From a virus: a DNA stretch of 49,335 nt. Of the stretch, positions 7,325 through 15,521 are shown in pieces. Under the pieces are notes generated by a model. That model was not told where the DNA came from and did not search any database. It saw only the letters and a program-made list of their open reading frames with translations. The position numbers were made by a program, and so were the translations under genes. Location: the IMG/VR virus record IMGVR_UViG_3300023301_000017, positions 1 through 49,335 of that record. The stretch is one strand, 5' to 3'. Position 1 is the first letter of the stretch. Each line of letters opens with the position of its first letter.

Positions 7325-8401
7325 TTAACTTCTCCTTTTTGGTTTACGAACGACCCGCATTTTTTCTTGTACGGTGTTCCACAGTTCAATGGTTCTTTTC
7401 TTTAGCTTGCCCTCAAGCTCGTTATCTTCGATGTGGGCACAAGCTTCCTCGATTGATCTAAACGTTGTACCATCAAAACAGTCGTATGATGTTTGGTTCT
7501 TGAGTTTTTTATAGTACATAAGCTCATCACGGATGGTGTCAACACCATGCCCGAATACGACAGATAAAGGGGCAGTACGAAAAGGATCATCAACGGAGCT
7601 TTTGATTATGGTACACATGCTCATGACTCCGAGAACCTTCATTTCGTCACTTGCGCCTATTTTTCTTTTCTTGATGATCTTTGATACAGGATAACCTGGC
7701 TTGATTTGAATCCTTAGAGAAGCATAGAATGGTATGCCCATGCCACCTGGTGTCGTAACTTTACCATCCTTTCCCATCCTGATCTGATTGGAGCAGACGA
7801 TCAGTTGGTTTCTGAGGGCAATCTGCCTACACGTCTTACGCAAGCCCTCAGAAAATTCTTTGGCTCTACGCATTCCCATCTTGTCACCCTCATCTTTATC
7901 CATTTCAATATTCGTGCTGAGAGCAGCAAGGGAGTCGGCAGCAATCATGTTGATGATACCACCCATATTGGGTGGATTCCAGGGCCAAATTTCTTCAGTG
8001 AACACCTGAGAAACAGTATTGGGACGGGAGTATTCAAAGCAATCATCTACGGACATACCATAAATCTTTGAATACTCAAGGTCAAGTCTTGCTTCAGGGT
8101 CAAGGAATTTGACAAGGCCGCCACGTTTTTGTGCTGAGGTAGCGAGTTCAGACAGTAGTGCAGTTTTGCCCGCACCTGAAGGTCCGAATATCTCCACGAT
8201 GATACCGCCAGGGATACCACCCTCTGTCAATCTGCCACCACTTATGGCTAGATCGAGGAGAGTGGAACCGGTAGAAATGAGTCTTTCGAAATTCGTTGGT
8301 ACGTTAGCACCAGACTGTTCTACCTTCTGGGAAGCTGGGTTTTTAATCCCAGCCTCCACAGAAGCAGCAGCAGAATTTGTTCCACGCTTTATGAGTGGCA
8401 T
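7325..8401 (-). CDS. RecA/UvsX-like recombinase
   Basis: 358 aa. Forms the strand-exchange filament on ssDNA. Walker A G-P-S-G-A-G-K-T at 73-80, a hydrophobic strand ending A-A-D-S (Walker B region), an S-N-Q segment, and a loop-2-like T-T-P-G-G-M-G. The N-terminal 40 residues are low-complexity. Shorter than E. coli RecA with a divergent C-terminus, as in many phages. It starts one base after the SSB stop (TAGATG) and would work with the SSB, the UvsY-like candidate and the UvsW-like helicase. Confidence 0.88.
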   Translation of the reverse strand: MPLIKRGTNSAAASVEAGIKNPASQKVEQSGANVPTNFERLISTGSTLLDLAISGGRLTEGGIPGGIIVEIFGPSGAGKTALLSELATSAQKRGGLVKFLDPEARLDLEYSKIYGMSVDDCFEYSRPNTVSQVFTEEIWPWNPPNMGGIINMIAADSLAALSTNIEMDKDEGDKMGMRRAKEFSEGLRKTCRQIALRNQLIVCSNQIRMGKDGKVTTPGGMGIPFYASLRIQIKPGYPVSKIIKKRKIGASDEMKVLGVMSMCTIIKSSVDDPFRTAPLSVVFGHGVDTIRDELMYYKKLKNQTSYDCFDGTTFRSIEEACAHIEDNELEGKLKKRTIELWNTVQEKMRVVRKPKRRS

Positions 8402-9454
8402 CTATGCCCCCGGACGGCGACGAACGCGACGACCCGCAGTTGCGGCAGGATCAACAGCAGGCTTTTCAGCAGGCTTTTCAGCAGCAACGGTTTCCTGTTT
8501 AGCAGCGGCACGCCTACTGACGCGAGGCTTGGTGACTTCAGGCTCAGCTGGAGGCAGATCATCTTCTTCTTCGCCTTCAGCCCCACCTTCTTCTTCACCT
8601 TCTTCACCTTCACCAAGCTCATCTGCACAACTATCGGCGTCAGGGCAAGCGTCGCAGGCATCCATTTCGCCATAATTATCAGGACACTCAAACTCTTTTT
8701 CTTCGGTAGGTTCTTCTTCTACCGTACCATGAAATGCTGCATATACTTCCTCATAAGTTGGAATGTAAAGCAGGCTGTCCAAGCAGACTGCCGAATCAAG
8801 CAACTCATCAGAGATAGGCTCATCACGATCCTCGAAGGCAAAAGCCTTATATTCGGTATTCGTGGCACCACTCCCAGACTTGCGGAAGAACACTGTCTTG
8901 CCCTCATCGGGGTCAGAGAACAAAACATAACCACCACCTCGTGGCTTTTTAGCAAGTTCGGCAAGTTCCTTCTCAAACAGGTAATGCGAAACATCGAAAA
9001 TCTGAATGCCCATTTGAGTCTGTTTCTCAGAGTCGAGGCACTCAATGTTGTAAATCACGCGGCGAGTAGGATTGAGAGACTTGGCAAACTTGTCATCATA
9101 CTCATCCTGCTTGCGGACTTCTGCCTGATGCTCACAGATAGAGCAAGGCTTACCGTATGTGCGAGACATACACAGATAGGAGTCCTCATTGACACCGACT
9201 TTGCGATGAACAAAGACATCAAGTGCGTACGCCATCTTGCCGGGTGCTACGTTGGGATTGTGTTCTCCAGCAACGAAAGGGATGAAGTTCAGGAAATGCT
9301 CATCTTCAGAACATTTCCACATCTGAACTTTCCCAAGTCTGCCACGAACAAGATACGGTTTGAACTTCCCTGAATCGTCCTTGTTGTTATAGGCTTCCTG
9401 TGCCCGTTGCGCCATTTCTGCTTTCATGGCTTTTCTGCGCTCCGATGGTTTCAT
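8402..9454 (-). CDS. gp32-like single-stranded DNA-binding protein
   Basis: 350 aa. The architecture fits T4 gp32-type SSBs: basic N-terminus (K-P-S-E-R-R-K-A-M-K), an OB-like core with Y-L-C-M..P-C-S-I-C-E (likely zinc site), and a long acidic region around residues 240-290 that would contact partner replication proteins. Unusually, the acidic part is followed by an Ala/Pro/Lys/Arg-rich tail ending R-R-V-R-R-R-P-G-A. A second Cys group (C-D-A-C-P..C) precedes the acidic stretch. AAGGAG precedes ATG 9454. Confidence 0.8.
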   Translation of the reverse strand: MKPSERRKAMKAEMAQRAQEAYNNKDDSGKFKPYLVRGRLGKVQMWKCSEDEHFLNFIPFVAGEHNPNVAPGKMAYALDVFVHRKVGVNEDSYLCMSRTYGKPCSICEHQAEVRKQDEYDDKFAKSLNPTRRVIYNIECLDSEKQTQMGIQIFDVSHYLFEKELAELAKKPRGGGYVLFSDPDEGKTVFFRKSGSGATNTEYKAFAFEDRDEPISDELLDSAVCLDSLLYIPTYEEVYAAFHGTVEEEPTEEKEFECPDNYGEMDACDACPDADSCADELGEGEEGEEEGGAEGEEEDDLPPAEPEVTKPRVSRRAAAKQETVAAEKPAEKPAVDPAATAGRRVRRRPGA

Positions 9455-9483
9455 TTTGTGCTCCTTGTAGTGGTCATTAAGAC

Positions 9484-9609
9484 CTAGTCAATATTGCGAT
9501 GAATGTTACGGAGGGAAACACCAATACCCAAACCAATCATTCTACCTATAAAATAAGCGACAAGCAGGCTTATTAAAAAGCAAACAATTATTTTTGGTAT
9601 CAATATCAT
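9484..9609 (-). CDS. small membrane protein, 41 aa
   Basis: One hydrophobic helix (about residues 2-33, I-V-C-F-L-I-S-L-L-V-A-Y-F-I-G) with a short polar tail. AGAGGTC precedes the ATG, which overlaps the upstream gene end (4 bp). Role unknown. Confidence 0.6.
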   Translation of the reverse strand: MILIPKIIVCFLISLLVAYFIGRMIGLGIGVSLRNIHRNID

Positions 9610-10118
9610 GTTGACCTCTTTCTCAAACGAGGGCTACTATCCAATCCATCATTCTGTGTTTTAGAACTCAGATTATTGGTAGCAGGTTGATAACTTTTAT
9701 CCAGACTCTTGTTGCCCGAGAAGTAGCTGGACATATACAGATTCACCAGTACCTCAATCATTTTCCTGCGCTGTTCAAATGCCTCCTTTGCTATAGCCAG
9801 CACATTGACCGAATGACAAGCGGTCATGTAATCTTCATTAGCCGCTTTGTAATCCACATGAGTCAGGATTGCAGAACTAATGAATGCTTCTGTGGGTGCT
9901 TTCTCTGCCACCCACCCAAACAATTTCGGACTGTTTCTGACATCAGCATCAGCCGTAGAACGGGCCAACGACAAAGCATCCTTCGCCCTGTCACGATCAT
10001 TAACAGCATCAGCCCACTGACATCCCCATTCTGCAAACAGGTCAGGCTGTTCTACTGCACACTTGTCCAAAGCATGTTGGTCAATCAGTAATTCGTCCCG
10101 AAAATTTCTCTCGCTCAT
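9606..10118 (-). CDS. helical recombination-accessory-like protein (UvsY-like candidate)
   Basis: 170 aa. Starts with a pattern I associate with a helical phage family encoded beside SSB/RecA genes: F-R-D-E-L-L-I-D-Q-H-A-L-D, then P-D-L-F-A-E-W, and a late A-F-E-Q-R-R-K-M-I-E-V-L-V-N-L-Y. Such proteins are sometimes suggested to be UvsY-like recombination mediators; I have no motif that proves this. AAGGAG precedes ATG 10118, and an extended -10 lies just upstream. Confidence 0.6.
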   Translation of the reverse strand: MSERNFRDELLIDQHALDKCAVEQPDLFAEWGCQWADAVNDRDRAKDALSLARSTADADVRNSPKLFGWVAEKAPTEAFISSAILTHVDYKAANEDYMTACHSVNVLAIAKEAFEQRRKMIEVLVNLYMSSYFSGNKSLDKSYQPATNNLSSKTQNDGLDSSPRLRKRST

Positions 10119-10149
10119 AATATTCTCCTTTCTTTAATTGCTTACTGTG

Positions 10150-10158
10150 ATAATAACA
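10150..10158 (-). promoter_or_regulatory. extended -10 promoter for the UvsY-like/SSB/RecA unit
   Basis: The minus strand has TGTTATTAT (TGnTATTAT) 32 bases upstream of the 10118 start, in the gap after the HD hydrolase gene. No consensus -35. Same class as the sites at 6912, 12853, 17620 and 22675. Confidence 0.5.
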
Positions 10159-10172
10159 TGAAAACTGAGGTT

Positions 10173-10871
10173 TTAGATGGTTTCGTCAATCATCCAAGTC
10201 GCAAGATAATCAGCAGAAATCATCATGGGAACCAACTTATGCTGCCTGATTGCTTGTTGTATTGGACCTCCTGAGGGATAGAAGAAGTGTGTGCCCACAT
10301 CATGCATACCAAGATGCCAACGAATCGCCATAGCTTCTTCAGGTTTCAGAGTAATAAACTGTGTTGCCAGATATAATGACTTCTCACCGTGGCCCAAAGG
10401 AAGTTCTTCTTCCACTTTGTAAGATGGTGCAAAAACAGGAAACTCACCCTGCGGGTCATTCTTCAGCATTTCAATAATCTTGCTGACATACGCTTTGGTG
10501 CATTCAGCAGAATTAATGGTCTCTGACCGTTTACTCAAAAGATCATTCACATAGTTCATTTGAGCCGAAGTAGCAGGCTCAGAGTCCATCACATAATAAT
10601 CTATCTTGCATAGATCGTGCAGTAGGGCAACAACAATCAAGGACTCTGGATCAACACCTTTTTCAGCAAACTGGTCATTGATGACCACTAAAGAATCATA
10701 TACATTGAGGCTGTGGGCAGCTAATCCACCTTCGTAATTGCCGTGGTACTTAGTGGATGCTGGTGCCTGAAAGTAATCTGTCTCATTTTTTAGCCAGTGG
10801 ATCAGGCTATCCATCCCATCCCTCTTACAAAATTTTAACAAAACCAATATCTCTTCCATAATCTCATTCAT
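10173..10871 (-). CDS. HD-domain phosphohydrolase
   Basis: 232 aa. Metal ligands of an HD domain: H53 (A-A-H-S), H85-D86 (L-L-H-D-L-C-K), later G-H-G-E-K-S and I-R-W-H-L-G. HD proteins of phages hydrolyse nucleotides, cyclic nucleotides or similar substrates; the substrate cannot be read here. A role in shaping nucleotide pools next to the replication genes is plausible. AAGGAG precedes ATG 10871. Confidence 0.8.
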   Translation of the reverse strand: MNEIMEEILVLLKFCKRDGMDSLIHWLKNETDYFQAPASTKYHGNYEGGLAAHSLNVYDSLVVINDQFAEKGVDPESLIVVALLHDLCKIDYYVMDSEPATSAQMNYVNDLLSKRSETINSAECTKAYVSKIIEMLKNDPQGEFPVFAPSYKVEEELPLGHGEKSLYLATQFITLKPEEAMAIRWHLGMHDVGTHFFYPSGGPIQQAIRQHKLVPMMISADYLATWMIDETI

Positions 10872-10886
10872 TTTATTTCTCCTTGG

Positions 10887-11306
10887 TCAAAAAGTATATG
10901 GTTTTTTTCCATGGACTGTCAGGTGGCATCTTCTGCACATCCAATCAATCTCAAGTGGTTTAGAATAATCTTCATGGTGTGCTTGTACTTTAGGGTTACC
11001 ACACTTGCATGGTTGTTTAGTAATTGCGCCACGCCTAAGTGCGTTATTTACGCATGTCCTTGCTTTGTATCTTAAAGGGTACTTCTCTCTGTGAACCTTG
11101 CCCCGTAACATTCTCCTTGTTCTCTGTTCAGGGGTTTCGATCACCTTCCCTCTTTCGTATATTTCCTTGCCATGCAATCTCTGTCTTTCACGGGAATCCC
11201 TTTTGGTGCATTCTTTACATTTTCCTAAATGACCATCTACCATTTTCTTGTGTTTGTAGAAATCATCTAGTGGCTTGTACTCTCCGCATTTAAAGCAAGT
11301 TTTCAT
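10887..11306 (-). CDS. HNH homing-type endonuclease
   Basis: 139 aa. The N-terminal zinc finger C-F-K-C-G...C-K-E-C and a basic middle precede an HNH-like core: Q-A-H-H-E-D-Y-S-K-P-L-E...C-R-R-C-H-L-T-V-H. Free-standing mobile endonuclease; it has its own promoter (11330-11358), typical of selfish genes placed between host genes (here HD hydrolase and a hypothetical gene). Confidence 0.8.
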   Translation of the reverse strand: MKTCFKCGEYKPLDDFYKHKKMVDGHLGKCKECTKRDSRERQRLHGKEIYERGKVIETPEQRTRRMLRGKVHREKYPLRYKARTCVNNALRRGAITKQPCKCGNPKVQAHHEDYSKPLEIDWMCRRCHLTVHGKKPYTF

Positions 11307-11329
11307 GGCTTTCTCCTTTTAATACCTGC

Positions 11330-11358
11330 AAAATATCACAATGGATTGCAGGTGTCAA
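11330..11358 (-). promoter_or_regulatory. sigma70-type promoter for the HNH gene
   Basis: Minus strand TTGACA (11353-11358), 17-bp spacer, TATTTT (11330-11335) preceded by TGA (extended). Lies about 25 bases before the HNH start codon. Confidence 0.75.
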
Positions 11359-11374
11359 GAAGAAACTTATCATT

Positions 11375-11746
11375 CTAAAAAGGGATATGGTCCCAGTATC
11401 TACGTGCCTCTTCTAGAGCCATGATATCGGGACACCAAAACTCTTCTTTGATAGCTTTTCGGAAAACCTCTTCATCCTCATCCTCATCCTCATAGATTGG
11501 TTTATCAACTAAATTCATTAACCATTTGGCGTCTCCTTCAAATATGGAGAATGTGGTATGTTGCTCCCTCACTCTACCAGCAGGATGAATTTGACCGTTT
11601 TTAATACGTTCAAATATATGCTCCCTGTGGGCACTTTCTTCCGCTGACTCATCAGGGTATATTTCATTCTGCATTAATGCCAGAAGTTTACTGCACACAG
11701 ATTCTGGTAGAGTTATTTGGAGATAAACCTTGATTAATACAGTCAT
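11375..11746 (-). CDS. hypothetical protein, 123 aa
   Basis: Not recognised. Starts with a beta strand (T-V-L-I-K-V-Y-L-Q-I-T-L-P), has an acidic E-D-E-D-E-D-E-E run and ends W-D-H-I-P-F. It follows the clamp-loader gene by 2 bases, with AAGG before the start, so it is probably co-translated with it. Confidence 0.6.
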   Translation of the reverse strand: MTVLIKVYLQITLPESVCSKLLALMQNEIYPDESAEESAHREHIFERIKNGQIHPAGRVREQHTTFSIFEGDAKWLMNLVDKPIYEDEDEDEEVFRKAIKEEFWCPDIMALEEARRYWDHIPF

Positions 11747-11748
11747 GA

Positions 11749-12687
11749 TTAAGCCTTACATGCTCGGAAGACCGCTGCGTGAAGTCCCGCTATGCCAGAG
11801 TCGAAACAGTTTTCGGAAAGACAATCGATGATTTCAACAACACGATCAGGGTCAGCACAATTATCACTCATCAGGACAGTGTTCATGTAGCGGAGAATGC
11901 CACGACGAGTTTTCTCTGGTTCAGAACTGATACCTTTCAATAAGAATCGACAACTGTCCCAACGCCCCTTTCTGTCACTTAATATCTCTCTGCAAAGCTC
12001 TTTACTGTCTTGCTCTGTCATTGTAGCGTCGGAGATAGCTGCCAGAGCTGTCTTCTCGTCTAAGATGTCTATCACGCTGTCAAGTACAATCAGCGCTTGA
12101 CGGGGAGAGCCCTCAGCGACTTTGACAATCTCTTTAATCACTGCTGCGGAGAATTCTTCTTTTGCGATTCCTTCAGACTCCAGGACTTCATACAAAAGTC
12201 TATTCATCTGAGGAGTAGCCAAAGATTTAACCTCAAATTGCATACATCGTGAAGCGAACGCTGGTAACAACATTTCAGGGTCAGTGGTGCAGATGATGAA
12301 AAAGACATGGGGCGGTGTGTCTTCCAGTATCTTCAGCAATGCATTTTGTGCGCCTTGCTTGCCTGCCGTGAGTGCATGAGCCTCGTCAAGTATGTAAACC
12401 TTTACGTCACCAGAATTCGGAGAGTATTGTGCATTGACCTGGATTTCACGAACCATATCAATGCCATTGTTTTGGGCACAGTTGATCTCATTAATATCAT
12501 CAAGGGAACAACCTACCATTGTTGCAATGATTCTTGCGATAGTTGTCTTGCCTGAACCCTTAGGTCCTTTCATCATGACAACATGAGGCTTGTCGTCCCT
12601 CATAAACACAGACTTGATGGATTCCTTGATACCATCATTACCTACCACTTCATCTAATGTTTTGGGTCTCTTTTCAATATGTAACAT
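11749..12687 (-). CDS. clamp-loader AAA+ ATPase (DnaX/RFC-small-like)
   Basis: 312 aa. Loads the sliding clamp (15522-16556). Walker A G-P-K-G-S-G-K-T at 41-48, Walker B Y-I-L-D-E-A-H around 98-103, sensor 1 I-C-T-T, and the S-R-C arginine-finger motif at 146-148, which is diagnostic of clamp loaders. No zinc module between Walker A and B, unlike DnaX. A single loader gene is visible. AAGGAG precedes ATG 12687; a long leader separates it from the promoter at 12853. Confidence 0.88.
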   Translation of the reverse strand: MLHIEKRPKTLDEVVGNDGIKESIKSVFMRDDKPHVVMMKGPKGSGKTTIARIIATMVGCSLDDINEINCAQNNGIDMVREIQVNAQYSPNSGDVKVYILDEAHALTAGKQGAQNALLKILEDTPPHVFFIICTTDPEMLLPAFASRCMQFEVKSLATPQMNRLLYEVLESEGIAKEEFSAAVIKEIVKVAEGSPRQALIVLDSVIDILDEKTALAAISDATMTEQDSKELCREILSDRKGRWDSCRFLLKGISSEPEKTRRGILRYMNTVLMSDNCADPDRVVEIIDCLSENCFDSGIAGLHAAVFRACKA

Positions 12688-12852
12688 TCCTACTCCTTCA
12701 GTTTAATTCAAACGACTCTGCCAGCTAGCCCCTGGGGGACTTCCCTTCTGCTTCTATTTACGCGCCACATTAAAAGCGTCAACCATGGATAATCAGTTCA
12801 GACCGAAGCAGAGCCGCTTGAAACTATTTGCTTTCTCTATCTCTATGCTTTG
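12688..12852 (-). other. 165-base non-coding leader of the clamp-loader gene
   Basis: No gene-like ORF. On the minus strand TCTGCTTC and GAAGCAGA form an 8-bp long-range pairing, enclosing a smaller ACGC...GCGT pairing, followed by a GC-rich CCCCCAGGGG segment and GTTTGAATTAAAC just before the ribosome site. It may be a structured 5' leader. It does not fold as a tRNA and I did not recognise a known riboswitch. Confidence 0.4.
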
Positions 12853-12861
12853 ATTATAACA
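12853..12861 (-). promoter_or_regulatory. extended -10 promoter for the clamp-loader gene
   Basis: Minus strand TGTTATAAT right after the polymerase stop codon (12868). Same extended -10 class as 6912 and 17620; no clear -35. Confidence 0.6.
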
Positions 12862-12867
12862 GAAAAG

Positions 12868-15519
12868 TTAATGTTTCGTTAGGCTTTCTAGCAAAAATTC
12901 TTCCTTAGTAGACCACGGTTGATTCACTTCAGTACCTTCAAATTCGATGTCGAGTGGCACTATAATCCATGGATGCTCTTTTCTAATATCAATAGTAGCA
13001 ATCTGGTTACTCAAGTGACACCAATCATGCTTTTCTTCTGGAACTAAATCCCCCAGGCAGCAATCGTGAATCTGGCCAATGATTTTGGAATTCATCTCAC
13101 GTTCTTCCATTGCCTTAATGAGTTTATTGATAACCCAAACAAGACAGTGGAAAGCAGTACCTTGAATATTGTAATTGCATATATCGTTCTTGGATAAATA
13201 GCCACCTGTCCTAAATCCAAATAACTGTTCGATGTAACCTTTTTCCAAGTAGCTCTTGAACATTTTCTCTTGCCAAGCTTTGACACCTTTAAATCTATTC
13301 CAAAACTTTTTCTCCACATGCTTGACATGCCGTTCAAAATCTTCTTCCGCAGTTGCTAGGGAACGAATGATACCAACGTCCCGAAGGTGTTCAAACATGT
13401 TACAATAACCTGTGGTCATTTTCTTTAGTTTTGGAAACACGCCTCGAGCTATCGAACCATAGTAGGAGCCATAAAACAATGCAAACACCTCATCGTTCTT
13501 GGCAACGAATCTGACGTCTTTGGCATGTTTGGTATGGTTTTGCTTGTCCAGTGAGACCATAAAATCCCACTGCTTGTCAGTAAAGGAGAACAATTCCTTT
13601 GCTTGATCTCTATGCATATCAGTAGAAGGATCATTGATATAGGCCATAAGGTTTTCGTCCTGTGTATAACAGGCGATGATCCTGACTTCCATGCTACCGA
13701 AATCGAAATCTGTCAGCATATTGCCTAAAGAGGGGATGACGCCTCCTCTTGTTATGGTCATCGCTTTTTGTTCTCTTACAGGTATATTTTGGAAGTTAAC
13801 CCTACTTGACGATCCTCTAAATGTGCTAGTGGTATGCAAGTCAAAGAAAGGATGGAGCTTGTCATCATCATCAATTTCACGATTGAACTGTCCTAAGTAT
13901 GTACCATGAATTTTCTTCAGTTTGGATATGGCTGTGATTTCTTTGGCTAGTGGGGTATCAAGTTCTTCCATCACTGAGGCGTCAACACTTTGACCTCCTC
14001 CACCAGTAGGTTTAATACTTTTCAACCCCATAATATTGAAGAATAGATCAGCTTTATCTTGGGGGGAACCAAAGTTAATTGGACGTCCGCGCTCTCTGAG
14101 AAACCTCTGTGCTTCAGGAAATTCATGCAAGCTAGTTTCCATTTCTTCGATCTGCTTTATCAGCTCCACATCTTGGTCCAAGTAGTATTGTCTGTTCAGA
14201 GGAATTCCATTCTCTTGAAGATCACAGAACGAATAAAGACCTTCCATAAAAAACTCTCTTGCAGCTCGCATCTTCGGATATTTTCTGAACTCTTCTTCCT
14301 GTTCTTCATACAGATTAAAGGTGAGTAGTGAGTCGATACCATCATAAAGCAGTAGCTCGTTGAGTGGGGCTTCCATGATACGATTGAAGGGCGTGTCTTT
14401 ATCAGACTTTAAATATTTGGCTATTGATTTATCATACTCAGGTATATCCCAACGAATCAATGATTGGAATTTTAAACCGCTAAACGACTTTCTGTTATCA
14501 AGAATGTGGGCAGCATTCATGGTGCACCAGTACATATTCTCAGGAGAGACATTAAAGAACTCTCTTGTCCACATATCCTCGAATTTTGAATTGGCGGCTA
14601 TTTTCTTGATGTCAGGATCGCTCATTATTTTATGCCAAAGATCAGCGATGATTGTCCTTTCCTTTTGAGTAAAATGATCCCTGTACTGATAAGGAAATGA
14701 ATAAGCCAGATCATATTCGTAGCAGAAACCGACTGATGCAATTTTGTGATCATCACGATATGGTTTAAGACCAGTAGTCTCGTAGTCGAACGCGAATTTT
14801 TCAGGTCTAACTTCCAGAACTTTATATAGCACTGCAACGACGTCCTCAAATTTCTTGAGAATACGGACATTATCAATGGGCATTGCTTCAGGTTCTACAT
14901 ATGATTTGGAGCATTTTATGGCATGCTCCAATTGCTTATCATAGAACATCTGAAAATGGGCATCTTTTTCCTTATTAAAAGCAAACGAAGGATGGTACAT
15001 AGGTAGCACCCACGCCTTTCTTTTCATGTCAGGAATGCATAGACCAGCGAATCTATTCACCGAGATATTGTCTATCCTGTCGTGGTAGTAGCTGTAAATT
15101 GCATCAGTACCCATCAACCATATGAATTGAGGTTTCAACTCATCAATTGTTTTCCTGAGTCTGGTACTGCAATACTTGACCTGAGATTTAGTGGGAGTAT
15201 TGTTCTTTGCTTTTGCGGCATGGCATGCAACAGCGTTAGTTTTCCAACAATCTCGGTTGATGTTGATGCCAAGTCTTTTTAGTTTACCTGCGAACCATTG
15301 TCCCGTCTCTCCTTCCAGTGGAGCTCCACTAATATCATCAGCAGCACTAGGGGATTCAGCAACGATGAGGATTCCTTTTCCTCCTTCACCCGCGAATCCC
15401 ATCATAGGCGTTACACAACCTTTAGATAGTCCACACTTACTACAGGCGTCGGAGCCCAAAGTTTCTTGAGCCTCGACGCCATCCAATTCATCGTCATCAA
15501 AGAAGCCTACTGTCTCCAT
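12868..15519 (-). CDS. UDG-domain / family A DNA polymerase fusion
   Basis: 883 aa replicative polymerase. Residues 1-200 are uracil-DNA-glycosylase-superfamily (family 4-like): C26-x2-C29 with C99 and C117 as probable Fe-S ligands, A-E-S-P-S in the place of G-E-A-P-G, and Y-H-P-S-F around H176. A 3'-5' exonuclease domain follows (D245-x-E247 in F-D-Y-E-T-T-G). The Pol I palm has motif A D-F-D-F-G-S-M-E-V-R, motif B R-F-V-A-K...F-Y-G, and motif C Q-I-H-D-C (818-820) where H-D-E is usual. The 5' nuclease is a separate gene. UDG-PolA fusions are known in some phages, such as SPO1. Start at 15519 follows AAAAGGATAATC. Confidence 0.9.
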   Translation of the reverse strand: METVGFFDDDELDGVEAQETLGSDACSKCGLSKGCVTPMMGFAGEGGKGILIVAESPSAADDISGAPLEGETGQWFAGKLKRLGININRDCWKTNAVACHAAKAKNNTPTKSQVKYCSTRLRKTIDELKPQFIWLMGTDAIYSYYHDRIDNISVNRFAGLCIPDMKRKAWVLPMYHPSFAFNKEKDAHFQMFYDKQLEHAIKCSKSYVEPEAMPIDNVRILKKFEDVVAVLYKVLEVRPEKFAFDYETTGLKPYRDDHKIASVGFCYEYDLAYSFPYQYRDHFTQKERTIIADLWHKIMSDPDIKKIAANSKFEDMWTREFFNVSPENMYWCTMNAAHILDNRKSFSGLKFQSLIRWDIPEYDKSIAKYLKSDKDTPFNRIMEAPLNELLLYDGIDSLLTFNLYEEQEEEFRKYPKMRAAREFFMEGLYSFCDLQENGIPLNRQYYLDQDVELIKQIEEMETSLHEFPEAQRFLRERGRPINFGSPQDKADLFFNIMGLKSIKPTGGGGQSVDASVMEELDTPLAKEITAISKLKKIHGTYLGQFNREIDDDDKLHPFFDLHTTSTFRGSSSRVNFQNIPVREQKAMTITRGGVIPSLGNMLTDFDFGSMEVRIIACYTQDENLMAYINDPSTDMHRDQAKELFSFTDKQWDFMVSLDKQNHTKHAKDVRFVAKNDEVFALFYGSYYGSIARGVFPKLKKMTTGYCNMFEHLRDVGIIRSLATAEEDFERHVKHVEKKFWNRFKGVKAWQEKMFKSYLEKGYIEQLFGFRTGGYLSKNDICNYNIQGTAFHCLVWVINKLIKAMEEREMNSKIIGQIHDCCLGDLVPEEKHDWCHLSNQIATIDIRKEHPWIIVPLDIEFEGTEVNQPWSTKEEFLLESLTKH

Positions 15520-15521
15520 GA

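Noticed and set aside
8109-8675. 188-aa plus-strand ORF
   Set aside because: Antisense to the low-complexity end of the SSB gene; Ser/Pro-rich shadow without a ribosome site.
12720-12830. possible tRNA in the clamp-loader leader
   Set aside because: No T-arm consensus, no acceptor stem and no anticodon arm of the right size.
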